Shown piece after piece: positions 23,817-35,858 of a stretch of 64,000 nt of DNA. Source of the DNA: Cryptomeria japonica (Eukaryota > Streptophyta > Pinopsida > Cupressales > Cupressaceae). A program made the position numbers and the translations under genes. The stretch lies in assembly GCF_030272615.1 (NCBI RefSeq), contig NC_081406.1, positions 233,982,396 to 234,046,395 on the forward strand, read 5' to 3'. The notes beneath the pieces are model-generated. The model did not search any database, had not been told where the DNA came from, and saw nothing but the letters and a program-made list of their open reading frames with translations. Every line of letters starts with the position of its first letter. Within the stretch, counting starts at the first letter, position 1.

Positions 23817-24664
23817 GACAAACCGGTTAATGCTCTATGTAAGGAATGTCAGTTGGGAAAGATGACATTCTCAAATTTTAAGATCAAATCTTTTTCAGAG
23901 GAACATCTATTAGATTTGGTTCATACAGACCTTTGTGAACCAATAAGGACTAAAAGTATTCAAGGTGACATATATTTTATGATCTTCACTGATGATTGCT
24001 CAAGAATGATGTGGGTCACATTCTTGAAGGATAAAACAAAAGCATTTAGTAAGTTCAAGGCATTAAGGGCCTTAGCTGAAAAGGAGAGTGGTAAGAAGAT
24101 AAGTGTCTGAGGACTGATCAAGGTGGTGAATTTACTTATGAGGAATTCACTAGATATTGTGAAGAAAATGGTATCAAATGGCAACTTTCTACACTAAGGA
24201 CACCACAATAGATTGGTATTGTAGAGAGGAACAACCAGTCAGTTGTTGAAGCTGCTAGAATGATGTTGATACAAGGAGGTGTAGCAAATTTTTTCTGGAG
24301 AGAAGCTGTCATCACAACTGTCTACACTATGAATCAGATTTTGCTAAAAAGAGGTAAGGATAAGACTCCTTATGAATACTGGTATGGTAAATCACCTAAT
24401 GTTAGTTATTTCAATATATTTGGTAGTAAATGTTTTATTAAGACAAGTGACTATGTCAGTAAATTTGAGGCTAAAAGTGATGAAGGTATATTTCTTGGTT
24501 ACTCCACCAAGAGTAAGGCCTACAAATGTTACAACAAATGGACACAAAGAATCATTGAGAGTGTTGATGTTCGAGTGGATGAGTATCCTAAAGTCTCAGG
24601 GGAAACCAGTGTGGAGAAAAAGGATGAAGATCCTTGTGTTTTGTTTTGGAACCAAAACCGATGA
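23808..24664 (+). pseudogene. Co2 integrase, broken
   Basis: The frame opens with CKECQLGKMTFSNFKIKSF, the second half of the HHCC zinc-binding domain. The catalytic sites are HTDLCEPI, RTDQGGEFTYEEF (in a shifted frame near 24110) and VERNN, so all three acidic residues of the DDE triad are still encoded. Breaks are a frameshift near 24110 and a TAG at 24209-24211, the same codon position as the integrase nonsense in Co1. The downstream part has YEYWYGKSPNVSYFNIFGSK and DEGIFLGYSTKSKAYKCYN. Confidence 0.85.
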
Positions 24665-25839
24665 AACCTGAAACTGGTAAAGAGAATGTTGTTGTACCAG
24701 TTCACCCGGAATAGGTCGATTCAGAAGAAGATGATGATAATGTAGAAGTAGAACCTGAAGATAATGATCATGTTATTCCGAGGTATGTGAGACTCAATCA
24801 AAATCCTGACCAGATTATTGGAGATAAGGATGTTGGACTGTTAACCAATAGAAGAATTAGAGAGAATTCTTGCATGATCTCCACTATTGAGCCTAGAACT
24901 GCTAAGGAAGCATTTGGAGATGATCATTGGATTAAAGCTATGGAGGATGAGCTTGATCAAATTGAGGAGAATAACACATGGACCTTAGTACCCAGACCGA
25001 TGAATAAAAATGTGATAGGTACTAAGTGGGTATTTAGGAACAAGCTGAATGAAGATGGTGTAGTAGTTCGAAACAAAGCTAGATTGGTTTGTAAAGGTTA
25101 TGCACATAAAGAAGGAGAAGATTATGGTGAGACTTTTGCACCAGTTGCTAGACTGGAAGGTGTCAGAAATTTACTTGCATTTGCAACACATAACGGATGT
25201 AAAGTATATTAGATGGATGTGAAGTCAACATTTTTGAATGGAATACTAGAAGAAGAAATATACATTGAGAAGCCATATGGTTATGCTCTGACTGATGAGA
25301 AAGACATGGTATGCAAATTGCACAAGGCACTATATGGGTTAAAGTAAGCACTGAGAACATGGTATGAAAGGCTTCATTCACACTAGATGAAGATAGGTTT
25401 TCAGAGAACTGGTGAAGACAACAACATATATCTCAAATCTGAAGGAGATAAGATACTGGTTAGTGAAGTGTTTGTAGATGATATCATATTTGGAGGCAAT
25501 GATGACATGATAAATGAATTTGTAAATGAAATGGAAAGTGAGTTTGAAATATCTCTAGTGGGAGAGATAAAAAATTTCAGAGGTTTGCAAATATAGCAAA
25601 TGAAGAGTGGTATTTGCATCACACAATCTAAGTGTGTGAAAGATGTATTAAAGACATTTGGTATGAGTGATTGTAAACTAGTTGGGACACCAATGGTTAC
25701 AGGATGTAAATTGTCTAAGGAAGATGCAACCAAATCTATTGATGAGAAGGAGTACAGGTCAATGATTGGGAAATTGCACTATGTTGTTCACAGCAGACCA
25801 GATATATCTCATGCAGTTTGTCTAGTTGCTAGATTTTAG
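24665..25839 (+). pseudogene. Co2 reverse transcriptase, broken
   Basis: Visible blocks are GTKWVFRNKLNEDGVVVRNK (24787-25212), FLNGILEEEIYIEKPYGY, ALYGLK followed by a stop where YGLKQ is expected, VFVDDIIFGG as the catalytic box (25387-25596) and GMSDCKLVGTPMVTG. Nonsense codons stand at 25210-25212, 25594-25596, 25837-25839 and in the YGLKQ motif near 25345. Most sit where copia proteins have glutamine. The catalytic Asp pair is intact but the reading frame is not. Confidence 0.85.
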
Positions 25840-26424
25840 AAGAATCCAAAGGAAACACATTTGATAGCAACCAAGAGGATATTCATATATTTGAAAGGTA
25901 CTATTGACTATGGATTATGGTATCCATATACAGGTAACTTTGACTTGAAGGTGTATATAGATGCAGACTGGGTAGGTAATGTTGATGATAGGAAAAGCAC
26001 AACCGGTGGAGCATTATTTCTTGGAGGAAGACTTGTTTCATGGAGTAGCAAGAAGTAGAGTTGTATATCATAGTCTACTACTGAAGCTAAGTATGTTGCA
26101 GCTTATATGAATTGTACCCAGGCTATCTGGATGAGACATATTCTGGAAGGTTTCAACATGAAGTTTATAGAACCTATAAAGATCTTATGTGACAATACCA
26201 GTGACATAAATATTTCCAAGAACCCTTTTTTTCACGCACGAACCAAGCATATTGAGTTGAAGTATCATTTCTTGAGGGAAAAAGTGCAGAGTAAAGATGT
26301 GATATTGGAGCATGTTTCTACCAAGGAGCACCTTGCATATATCTTTACTAAACCTTTTCCTAAGACTACTTTTGAGTATCTTAGAAGTCAGCTAGGGGTT
26401 GTACCCCTCCATGAGGTCAATTGA
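25840..26424 (+). pseudogene. Co2 RNase H region, broken
   Basis: It contains YIDADWVGNVDDRKSTTGGA, LVSWSSKK followed by TAG at 26056-26058, STTEAKYVAA, LCDNTSDINISKNP and HARTKHIELKYHFLREKVQ, ending VPLHEVN and a stop at 26422-26424. These match copia RNase H in order. It would remove RNA from the cDNA hybrid. Confidence 0.85.
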
Positions 26425-26773
26425 GCATGATGTAGAGTAGATCAGCCCCAGAGCTACTTGCAAAATTTTATAGTAGGATTGATGTAGAGTGGAGTTATTC
26501 CACAGAGGGAGCATCAAGTTACAAGTTGTTGATGTTGAACAATGAAGTTTGGCATTGCATGTTTTACTTTCAATTTGGTATTATTGTCAAAGGGGGATAA
26601 GAACTATGTGATTATGGGGAGAAGAATTGTATGATTGACTAAAAGATCTATAGCCAGTTACCAGCTGAAGACAAGGAAAGTACATGGTAAAATGTAAAAT
26701 AGGATTCCTTTTCACAATCATAGCAATCAATGGTATTGATATTTGTATTGCCATCAATGCCAAAGAGGGATAT
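26425..26773 (+). other. Co2 3' untranslated region with two polypurine tracts
   Basis: The tract CAAAGAGGGAT (26761-26771) abuts the 3' LTR. A stronger tract, GTCAAAGGGGGATAAG, lies at 26586-26601, about 170 bp upstream. Confidence 0.65.
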
Positions 26774-28188
26774 TGTTGGCATTTGCATGAAGATTGCATT
26801 AATGAAATGTTATGTTGTCATTGATGTCAATTAATCGGTTATGATGTTGTTATAATGTTGTTTTGTAACTGATAGGAAGAGCTGGTGAAGGGAACTTTAA
26901 CTGGTAGGTGAGTTTGTGGAGTGAACCGGTATTTCTAAGTATTGGAGAGTTGAACCAGTAAACCCTACCTGTTGATATGGTAAACCCTAACTGATTAAGT
27001 GTGGTGAATTGGTTGTATTGGCTTATGGTTTGATGATGAGTGCTAATGATTATGAAACGTATGCATGTTGTATGAGAAGAGTTTCAAAGTGTTTTTGGCA
27101 GGTTGAGATAATGATTTTTATCTTGGGAATGAGCAAGTATATTGCATGTAATGCAAACCGCGTGATGAGTTATAGAGTTCGATGAAGTGGCGATCAAGGA
27201 GCGGTCGAGGCTATCTTGAATGATGTACAAAGATTGTTATGTAATCCAACATTCATACTTGAACCGACTTGTTTGTAATCTCTATGAGAAAATTAGGTTT
27301 TTGTTTGTTACCGACCTATTGATTTATTTATAAGGTTGATGAGTTGTTTCGTTTCAGATTTGGCAAAGTTGTAGTTGAGTGTGGTTGCCGAACTGGATGA
27401 TGTATCTGCAGTTTGTGTATAGGTAGATAGGAGCATGAAAAGGATCTGAACTTGCAAGTGTAGTGCTATTCAAACAGATCAACAAACTCTTATTGTTTTC
27501 TAACAATTACAGCAGTAAAATCCCATAACTGGGTAAGCTCTAACAAGCTTAGTATTATTCAAATCCTCTAACTAGGTGGTCCATTAGCTTGGATTTCAAA
27601 TCCTCTACTGAGGTTACTCCTCACAGGGTATTGCTTCTATTAGGGCATTATAGTCAATCCCTTAATCGGGTGGTCCCTAACAGGGTCTGATCTTAACATT
27701 ACTCATTGTAAAGCTTTAACAGGCTTGGCTCCTAATAGTACGAACTTCAGAAGAGTTCAGCATACTTGTGGGTATTCATCCCCACCGTGGTTTTTCCCAT
27801 TTGGGATTCCACATCAAAAATATTGTGTCAAGTGGTGAATGTTTTTGTGGTTATGTTTATTATGGTTGAATTGCTTAATTGCTTAATCCACTTTGATAAG
27901 CTATGTTAATCGGAAGCAATCTGAAATGAGGTTTTACTTATGTCAGTAAAGTATTTAGATGTTTGTGAGTTTCAAGTTGTTTTACTGTTGTCTATTATAA
28001 CAGTTAACCGGTTTATCTTAACAATGATATTGCATTTGTAGTTCAGTGGTTTAACTTGTCAGTTTAGAGTTTACTTTGAGAGGTTGATTCTGAGATTGGT
28101 TAAAGTTTATATTAGTTTTCTATCTACTGATTCACACCCCCCCCCTCTCAGTAGTTGACCGGATCCTTATTCTTTCATCATACCATCA
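26774..28188 (+). repeat. Co2 3' LTR, complete
   Basis: It is 1415 bp, beginning TGTTGGCATTTGCATG and ending CATACCATCA, then TSD CCATG. The end-hairpin is at 28124-28154. It is AT-rich with several ACCGGT-like words, as in the other copia LTRs here. Confidence 0.9.
28124..28154 (+). other. Co2 LTR-end hairpin
   Basis: CTACTGA (28124-28130) pairs with TCAGTAG (28148-28154); the loop holds a run of nine C. Confidence 0.6.
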
Positions 28189-28193
28189 CCATG

Positions 28194-28850
28194 TTGATGC
28201 CCTTAAGGGGAGGTGGAGATGATTGGAAAACCCACAAAAAAGCATGGGAAATTACTCCAATGGTCTAACAACTCATAGAAACATGTAAATTCAAGTGAAA
28301 CCTTGTTGACTTGCACTTTAATATGAATAAGGATATTGGAGAAAATGATCACTTTACTTAAGAAAAAATTATACTAGCAACACACTGATAAAAAATAGAA
28401 ACATACTTAAATTTCCAAATAATTAAGATAATTACCACCCTAAAAGCATGCCAAATCTAGGTATACTTATGTGGAAGATAAGAATAGTGTCCAAGAAAAA
28501 TCACATGCCATGAGAAGAGAAGAGGTCTAAAAGGTTTGAAGAAATCATGAATCCCATTTCAAGCTTCCTAATCTTGAATAAATAACCAAAATAAATGTTT
28601 GAAGGATTCAAGTTTACCACAAAAAGGATAATTAGGATTAGAAGTGCCCATTTTAGTAATACTAGTCCCTAAAGGAAGGCCTTAGTATAATAAGAACTAG
28701 ACAAATTGAGCCAATTTGGGCTCCAACACCACAAACCAAATGACCTGAAATATTTTTTTCAAGATCCTTTGAGAGTTAATAGAAAAGATTGAGTTGATTT
28801 GATGAAGAGCATCCACAAGTGTAGGGAAATCTTATGACACCCAAAAATAT
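28194..28850 (-). other. Continuation of the remnant split by Co2, no clear gene
   Basis: The minus strand has short coding-like stretches broken by many stops. Nothing could be assigned to a family. Confidence 0.25.
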
Positions 28851-29510
28851 TGTTATTTTAATTTTCTATCAAGGTTAGGTGAACATAATTAATTACAAGC
28901 TATTGTAGGTCTACAAGTACCTGGGAAAGTGTCCAAGGACACATAGAGGGATTAAATTGTTTCACTTGTGGCCTATGACTAAAGAAAAATATAATATTCA
29001 TGAGTGGACACATGTATTGAACTATTTATTACAATGCAAATGAAGAAAATCTCCATCTTGGCATACACTTGGGAAGAGGAAAATTCATGATAAGGTGGAG
29101 TTAAACATACACCTCTTTAGGCACCCATTTGAGAAAGTTCTAGGGACATCTATTAGTTGTGTGTTTCATTTCTCTATTGCTATGTGTTGCTCATCACAAG
29201 GGGTGTGGGATTTCCAAGAGGTGGTTTCCCATGGTTTTGAAATACAACAAGTGGTTTCCATCTCTCAAAAATTCTATAAATTGGGGGATTGGGCCTGTTG
29301 TTGATCATTCATAGTTGAGTCCTTCAATATAGATATTAAGTAGAAAATCTTGTAGCTATAGCTTGTAGAGTTGTACAGTCAATTTGGCTAATATTTTGTG
29401 AAGTTTGGAATATTCTACTTATATTTTTCATTGGATTAATAAGAAGCAACTATTTTCTCTTGCATTTTTTATGTTGTTGTGTTGCTTCTATTGGGTGGAC
29501 TAGAACTTCA
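28851..29510 (+). repeat. Gy2 5' LTR, probable
   Basis: The segment begins TGTTATTTTAATTTTC and ends TAGAACTTCA directly before a PBS-like sequence. It has no second copy in the window, so its limits rest only on the TG and CA ends and the adjoining primer site. Confidence 0.4.
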
Positions 29511-29525
29511 TTAGGTGGTATCAAA
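29511..29525 (+). other. Gy2 PBS-like site
   Basis: TTAGGTGGTATCAAAG resembles the initiator-Met primer site with substitutions. Confidence 0.4.
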
Positions 29526-29625
29526 GTGTGCAAAGAGAGCATCAAACGCGAGGCAATTGCACTAGGAATTGTGATTGTGGGTATGTGATCAAGATGCTCT
29601 TATGAAGGATGTGTGGTGGAAGAAA

Positions 29626-32600
29626 TGTAGTGTCCACCCTTGATTTGACTTATTTTGACTAGAGTTGACTTTTATATTATGCTTGATAGACTTATCTAGA
29701 CTATATTTTGATGATCTGGATGATGTTAGACAATATTGGACATATTCTATTTTGGTTTATCTATATGGATGTTGGTACTATCATGATTGATCATGTAATT
29801 TGATGATATATGTACTCGATGGATTTTATATGCTCACTATGTGATGGATTATTTATAAATTAGATTTATCATGGTTTTGATGATGATTATGATTATGCTA
29901 ACCCTACTTTATGTTTACATATGATGAGATTTTTATGAGATGTGTCTGACTATTGTTTGATTGTCTTCGTGATAGAGATGATTCCACATCACTCATTGTG
30001 AGTGGGATGTGTCATCATGATTCTCTATCATTTGCTTGTTCTATATATGTATATGTATACATTGTATTATCATTTTGTGGTTGCAGGATTTTGCAAGTAC
30101 TAGACATTGACTCCACCTGGCTTCACAGGTTTGAGCATGCCTTTAGTTCCAATGGCTTATGTGGTTCAGAGATGGCATGAGTTTCCCTTCACATACTCTA
30201 AGTTTAAGTTGTCACTAGGTGCAATTGGTCATGTCAGTTGATAGCTTGGCCCTTTCAGTTTTTGGAGTATGTTAGCATTGATTGACTCTTTTGGTATGAG
30301 GATTATTTATGTTGTGGTTGATTTTATTGTCGCATGGTTATTTATGCGGTGTTGAATTATTTGTCTATTTGTTGAGAGATTTGATAATTAGTATTATTTG
30401 ATTTAAGCTATTCGAGCTTTTGATTATTTGATTTATGATTTTTAGAATTATAGTATTTAATTAATTAATAATTTTGTAAAGATTATTTAATTAATTATTG
30501 ATTATTGATTATAGTCTAAATATTATTTAATATTTAATATTGGAAGTAATAAATTATTTAATGGTTAATTTATTTAATTATTTGATATTTATATTTATTT
30601 GATAATTAGCATTTATTGATTTTATGATTATTTTAATATTTGATAAGCTTTATTGTTGCTTTTTATATTTTTCATTCCCGTGAGGTTTTTTGGTTGGCTT
30701 GGTTATTCTCTGGGAATTTCTCCAACATTTTCTTCCTTGGTTTTGGGGGATTTCTTCATTCTTGTTTTTTGGCTGGAGTTTGGTTGGATTTCGGGTTTGG
30801 CTTGTGGGAACTCTTCTTCAATTACAAACCATCACACAGGTTGCATGTTGGAGGCCTCTCCATTGGTTTCTTGTTTTGCTTTCAAAGTTTTGAAAACTTG
30901 TATGCTTCATGTTTGATTTGGTTTTTTTAAAAAAAGATTGGTTTATGCATTCTCTTTAGTCTTCCTAGATTTGGAATGTGTAGCCATGGGATTTTAGATT
31001 CTTTGCTTGGTTTATAGTTCTATAAAAAATGCTTTTTGTGCATTGCCGTGAATGTTCGACATGAGGAATATCTTGCAGATTTTGTATATGTTTTGTATGA
31101 ATTATTTTAATAGATTTCTATTTCACTTATCCTCTTGTGTATGGATGTTATTTGTTATGTGGAATGTATTTTTAAATGTATTTGAGTTATATACTATGAT
31201 TTCTATGTTTTAGATTCAAGGTTGTTGAGTATTGCCTCAGTTTTGACAGTTTTGGAGATGTTCTTCCTCCAAAAGTTTGCATTAGGTTTTAAATTGGAGT
31301 TCCTTGGGTGAATTTTATTATTTTGTTTTGTTCACATATTCTTATAGTTCATTTTGTGCCGATTCCAACGAGTATAAATATGCCATATTTGGCTAATTAT
31401 ATTTCGAGCAATTTTGATTCCGCACTTAAGTAGATTTCTGCCGAAATTTACACTTTCTTTCTATGTGCTAAAGGAATGACTAGATGCGCTAAGTTAATCA
31501 CCCTACACACTAAGAGATCACCCAGATGCGCTAAACTTTTAGTTGTATGCACCATTATGTGTATTTTTAGGGTTTTTCCTAGTTTGAAGTCTGGTTGATG
31601 TCAGTTGCATTTGGGGTATTTATGATGTTGTCTAGTGTTGATTTAGGATTGTTAATATCTTCATATGATTTATTTTTGAGTTTTGTATGAATTGTACTCC
31701 ATTTGAGTTGTTTGTGCTTCCTCTCTTGTTGATGCCCCAAGAGAGAGATTGAGATTCTTGTGATTATGTGCTAGCAAGTGGATAGGCCTTACTGAGATTG
31801 TTTGATGATTCATTTCAGATTTGATGGCATTTCTTATGGCCTTGATATGTTTATTTGGCCAAGAGGCTCATTTATTTTTGGTTCTCATGATGTTAACTTT
31901 CACATGTTTCATGATTATGAGATGAGATTGTTGTTTGCATATGGATTATTTATGATTTCAGATTTATGTATGTTCTCAGATCTAATTGTGATTCTAGAGC
32001 CTCTTGTGTTGTCATGTTTGAGACCATGTTAGGGGGGGAGTGGGCTTCCTTGTGATGATTGGGGTCATGAGAGATAGGCTTGCATGAGGTTCCTTGTAAG
32101 GATGCATGAAGTCTAGACCACCAGGGCACATTGGAGTTTTCCGTGATTTGTAAATAAGTGATAACCTAATAATTGATGGGTTGGGTAGTTAGATTAATTA
32201 ATAAGATGATAAATTGATTTGTGCCTCATGACTTAGTCCTAGGGAGGATGTTTTAGGATAAGCATGAGAAGGCCGTGAAGACGGTAAGAAAATCTCCCTT
32301 AGTCTCTCATAGGTTGAGATGGCTCCACATGTCCATCAGGCTAGTGCCTTGTGATATTATGTTATTGTGTTATGAGGATGGCATGTGATAACATCCACTC
32401 CTACATGTGTTTCCCCTTTGTGATTTATGATTATTCTTATTGGATGCATTTATATTTTGATGATTTTTATGCCTCTAGGAGTTCATTCTTGTTGTATTGT
32501 GTAAGTTCTTGCTTGAGAGTCCTTATGTGGTTAGTCTCCTTGGTTATAGGTGTCAGCTTAGGTTTAGAGTATGTGTTGGGACCTTGTGTCATCTCCTAGC

Positions 32601-33412
32601 ACGAGGGGTGGTTCCTTTGGTTCCACATGGTCGAGAGGTTGGTGCTTTTTAGCCATTGTGATGTTCTTTGGGATTCTTCTTGCGTGGATGTGGATTATTC
32701 TTCATGGTGTACTATGGATGTACTTTGTAGCAGATTTATGTAATGGATAAGATAAAATGTATGTAATGTAATACTTTTGTATATCATAGATGGAATCTTG
32801 TATTAGGAAGAGCTATGCTCATGATGTATTTAATGTACTTATATTTGTGGATGAATTGAAGTTGGAATAGAATGGAATTGCATTATGGATCAATTGTATT
32901 ATCTTATGGAATGATTAGAGGCTGGTTAGAATGTTAAATAATCTTGAAAGATGAATGCTCATGGAGTAATAAATGAATATGTTATAGGATGTTGAATGGA
33001 CTTAGTAAACATGAATGTTTCATATAGATGCATTGGTAGAAAGAAAATTATGCATATCATGGGAAGTAAGTAATGTTGTAGGTTTCATATCTCATGAGTA
33101 GATAATTAGATTATGATGCATTAATGAAGGTCAAATATACCTATCATGTGTGTAGTATGCTATTGTGGAAATGAATTAAAGTAATGATGCTAAGTACCCT
33201 AGGGAAAGATTAATGATGTTGTGTTATTTCCGCTTGCATTAATTCATGAAATGAGTAATGATATATGTTCATATTGGTTAATTGATGAACGAATGTAAAT
33301 AGATGGAGATGTTATATGTTGCATTAGTTGTTATTAGATGTTAATTAAAAAAAATTATATCCATTTGTATATTATTATTTAGTTTCTTTAGGGTATTTTG
33401 GTGGGCATTACA
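29626..33412. repeat. SL1: 3.8 kb solo-LTR-like insertion
   Basis: It begins TGTAGTGTCCACC and ends GGTGGGCATTACA, giving imperfect 13-bp terminal inverted repeats (11 of 13 match). AGAAA flanks it on both sides (29621-29625 and 33413-33417). I found no internal second copy of either end and no retroelement coding, so it behaves as one very long solo LTR. Three overlapping short open frames at 30640-30930 have no protein-like signature. Read on the minus strand, the start TGTAATGCCCACC resembles chromovirus-type LTRs, which favours minus orientation. Confidence 0.7.
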
Positions 33413-33419
33413 AGAAATG

Positions 33420-34060
33420 TTTAAAATAAAAGTTGTTCCACAAGAGGATTTTAGAGATATCCAAAAACAAGTGTAAGAATTGTATGAGAAGTTATGCAAA
33501 AGAGTGGAGCATAGAGAGAAAGATAAAAGTGAAGAAGTAATTGGTGAGGATGGATAGTTCGAAGTAGAACAATATTCTATGAGAGATCTTGAAGAGAATA
33601 TATTTTTGAATGCCATTTCCAATACTGGAAAAACATCGAAGGTTCAATTCTACATTATTTGCAAATCTAAATATAGAGGAGTTGATCAATTGGATCAATT
33701 TTAAAGTGTACTTCAAGTATGAAGAAATGGAAGATCTTGATAGGGTTAAATTTGCAAAAACCAAATTAAAAGGTAATGGTAATATTTGGTGGAGAGAAGC
33801 TGCATTAGAAAGAAGAGAAGAGGGAAAGATAAGATAATTAGATGGGATTGAATGGTGAACAAATTGAAGAGGAAATTTATTCACATTGATTATGAGATTG
33901 AGTTGTTGAATAGGATGCAAGGCTTGAAGCAATGAGGAAAATATATTAAGGAATATACAAAAGAATTATATTAGGTAAAGGTGCCTCATTATATTAATGG
34001 GTTGAAGTTGATTATTCAATAGGAGCTAAGTGTAGTTAGAATGAATACTATTGTAATTTC
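33420..34060 (+). pseudogene. Gy2 gag fragment, chromovirus-like
   Basis: The best part (33610-33837) reads LINWINFKVYFKYEEMEDLD and KFAKTKLKGNGNIWWREAAL, the gag core of plant chromovirus-type gypsy elements. After a frameshift the sequence continues with RKFIHIDYEIELLNRMQGLK and YIKEYTKELY up to about 34060. Upstream codons (33420-33605) belong to the N-terminus with stops. No protease or pol follows, so the element was cut off inside gag. Confidence 0.7.
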
Positions 34061-34425
34061 ATTCTTATCTAGGCCCTATTTTACCATTCCTAGACTTCAA
34101 TACTTGATATGCTTGACCCAACTCAATTTAGTATATGTTTCTAGATTACTTGCCCCATTTAGGACCTCAAGTCCCAATTTGGGCCTACTTTGGAGGGAGT
34201 GTGATGCCTAGGGAATCTCACTCTAGGGTGCATGGTGCCTAGGGTACTCCCCTTAGTTTGGCACCAAATTGAAATCACACAACATTTGACTTGATTTAGT
34301 AGGAAATATTTTATTTGTGTTGGTAGCCTGCTCTATGTTTTACACCCCAAAATATTTGGGAGAGGTATATAGGAAAGGTATCCTCCCTTATTTTAGAAAG
34401 TGAATCCAATTGATCAGTTACAAGG
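34061..34425. other. Spacer with a possible LTR start
   Basis: TTTGGAGGGAG at about 34189-34199 followed by TGTGATGCCTAGGG could be a PPT and the start of an old 3' LTR, truncated by Gy3. No coding is seen. Confidence 0.3.
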
Positions 34426-35522
34426 TGTAATGGGTGAAAATTAGGGTTTCACCAAAAAGACCATTACATTGAAAGAGGAATGGACCCAATAAATTTATGC
34501 TTGATCCCTCTAAGGGAAAGAAGCTTTGAAATTATAATTAGGTTCAAGTTGGATTTAAGGTTTTGTTCCCTCTTTCAAATTTGAATTGTGAAAATGCTAA
34601 AATTAGGGTAAATAGGTGAATATTGAAGAGATTAGGCATAAACATTTGGCTACAATCATCATACAAAGAAACCAAACTAGAGCTAAGTAAAAGAAGCATG
34701 GGGGATTCACTAGCTACACAATATTATATCACGTGCATTCATATTGGGGGGTTTAAAATCCCAAAAATGAGGGTGCAATATATTGCCTATTTGTGAAAAA
34801 TAGAGTTTTTTAAATTCTAGCTATGAAAAACTACAATATTTGGTGAAAATAGGGGGCTTTTAGTTTGAGCTATGTATTGGGAGGAGGCGACAAAAATAGA
34901 ATTTAGGGAAATATTTTATGAAAATAGGGGGATTCTTTAGTATTTCATGAATACACATGCTATAACCCAGGCTCACTAAGTGAAGGTCCTGTGAAAAGAA
35001 GATGATTCAGATCTCTTCCCAAAAGTTTAGCCTAATTTTTTGGGATTGTGGTGGTGGTTTCCCTAGTCATCAAAAGGGGAACTTGTGTGCCTCTATGAAT
35101 CCTATCGATACTCCTAAATGCATCTCTCTACTTGTTTCCTGCACACAAAAAGATGGGGTTAATTATTGGGAATAGGGGGTTTCCTAAGTCAAACCCTAAT
35201 TTTGTAATTAACCTTGAATGAAATAATGCAAATACTAAAATAAATACTAGAAAGATTTATCTCAGATTTGCAATTGGTAATGATGATGCTTTGTTCTTTG
35301 AATGTAATCACATATGTTGCATGAAACGACATAAACATGATAAAACCCTAATCACACGCACATACTTGAATAGGAATGTATTTTTTCTCTACAATGGTTG
35401 AATGATGAATATGTAGCCTTGAAGGTCTCTGAAAATTCTTGATAATGAATGCTTCATGGATAAAAGAATGTTAGGATATGTCCACTTATGATTCTTAGAT
35501 GAAATTAGGTTGATAAAATGTC

Positions 35523-35530
35523 TTTATATA
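35523..35530 (-). promoter_or_regulatory. Gy3 LTR TATA box
   Basis: The minus strand reads TATATAAA. In element sense, 121 bp separate it from the palindromic module at 35652-35677. Confidence 0.6.
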
Positions 35531-35651
35531 GGGGGTTCTAGGTAAATTAATGATTAGGCTGACCTCCAATATTCAATGAGAGCCATGGGGATCAATTCTC
35601 ATTGGGGAAATACAATACCTACCCCAATTCAAATTTGGGCCCCATTGAGAG

Positions 35652-35677
35652 GGACCATTGCGCTGGGCACCATGGTC
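35652..35677 (-). promoter_or_regulatory. Gy3 LTR palindromic module
   Basis: Minus-strand ends are GACCATGGTGCC and GCGCAATGGTCC, which pair with few mismatches. The module matches the 31-bp unit of the Gy4 LTR in the same sense and at nearly the same distance from the TATA box. Confidence 0.6.
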
Positions 35678-35858
35678 TAGACTAGGGTGTTGGATGCCAC
35701 AATCCTTTCACGTAAGGGAGAAAAATAAGTCTTAGGGGGAGGGGTACCTCACCATGGGACCCACCAATGGGTGTTCATGGCCTTAGAGCAAGAGGATAGG
35801 CACAAAATAGACCTAGAAAAGTGACGAGGATAGGACATGCTAAAGTAGGGGCACAAAC

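Larger units (their letters stand above)
23203..28188 (+). mobile_element. Co2: Ty1/copia retrotransposon lacking gag and protease
   Basis: It is flanked by a perfect 5-bp target duplication CCATG (23198-23202 and 28189-28193). The 5' LTR is cut short and joined directly to the integrase zinc-binding region, so the rest of the LTR, PBS, gag and protease are gone. Integrase, RT and RNase H follow with many nonsense codons, then a PPT and a complete 1415-bp 3' LTR. The deletion and the TSD together mean it inserted whole and lost its 5' part later, unless it was mobilised in trans in deleted form. Confidence 0.9.
34426..35858 (-). repeat. Gy3 3' LTR, main part
   Basis: On the plus strand it starts TGTAATGGGTGAAAATTAGG. 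The remaining 41 bp (51196-51236) lie past NA2, giving about 1474 bp in all. It contains a TATA box and the palindromic module described separately. Confidence 0.75.

Noticed and set aside
30640-30930. Three overlapping plus-strand frames with Phe/Trp/Leu-rich products
   Set aside because: They sit inside SL1, overlap in all frames and have no family signature; a T/G-rich strand explains them.
34189-34425. Confident annotation of an LTR starting TGTGATGCC
   Set aside because: There is no second copy, no paired end and it is truncated by Gy3, so it was kept only as a possibility.
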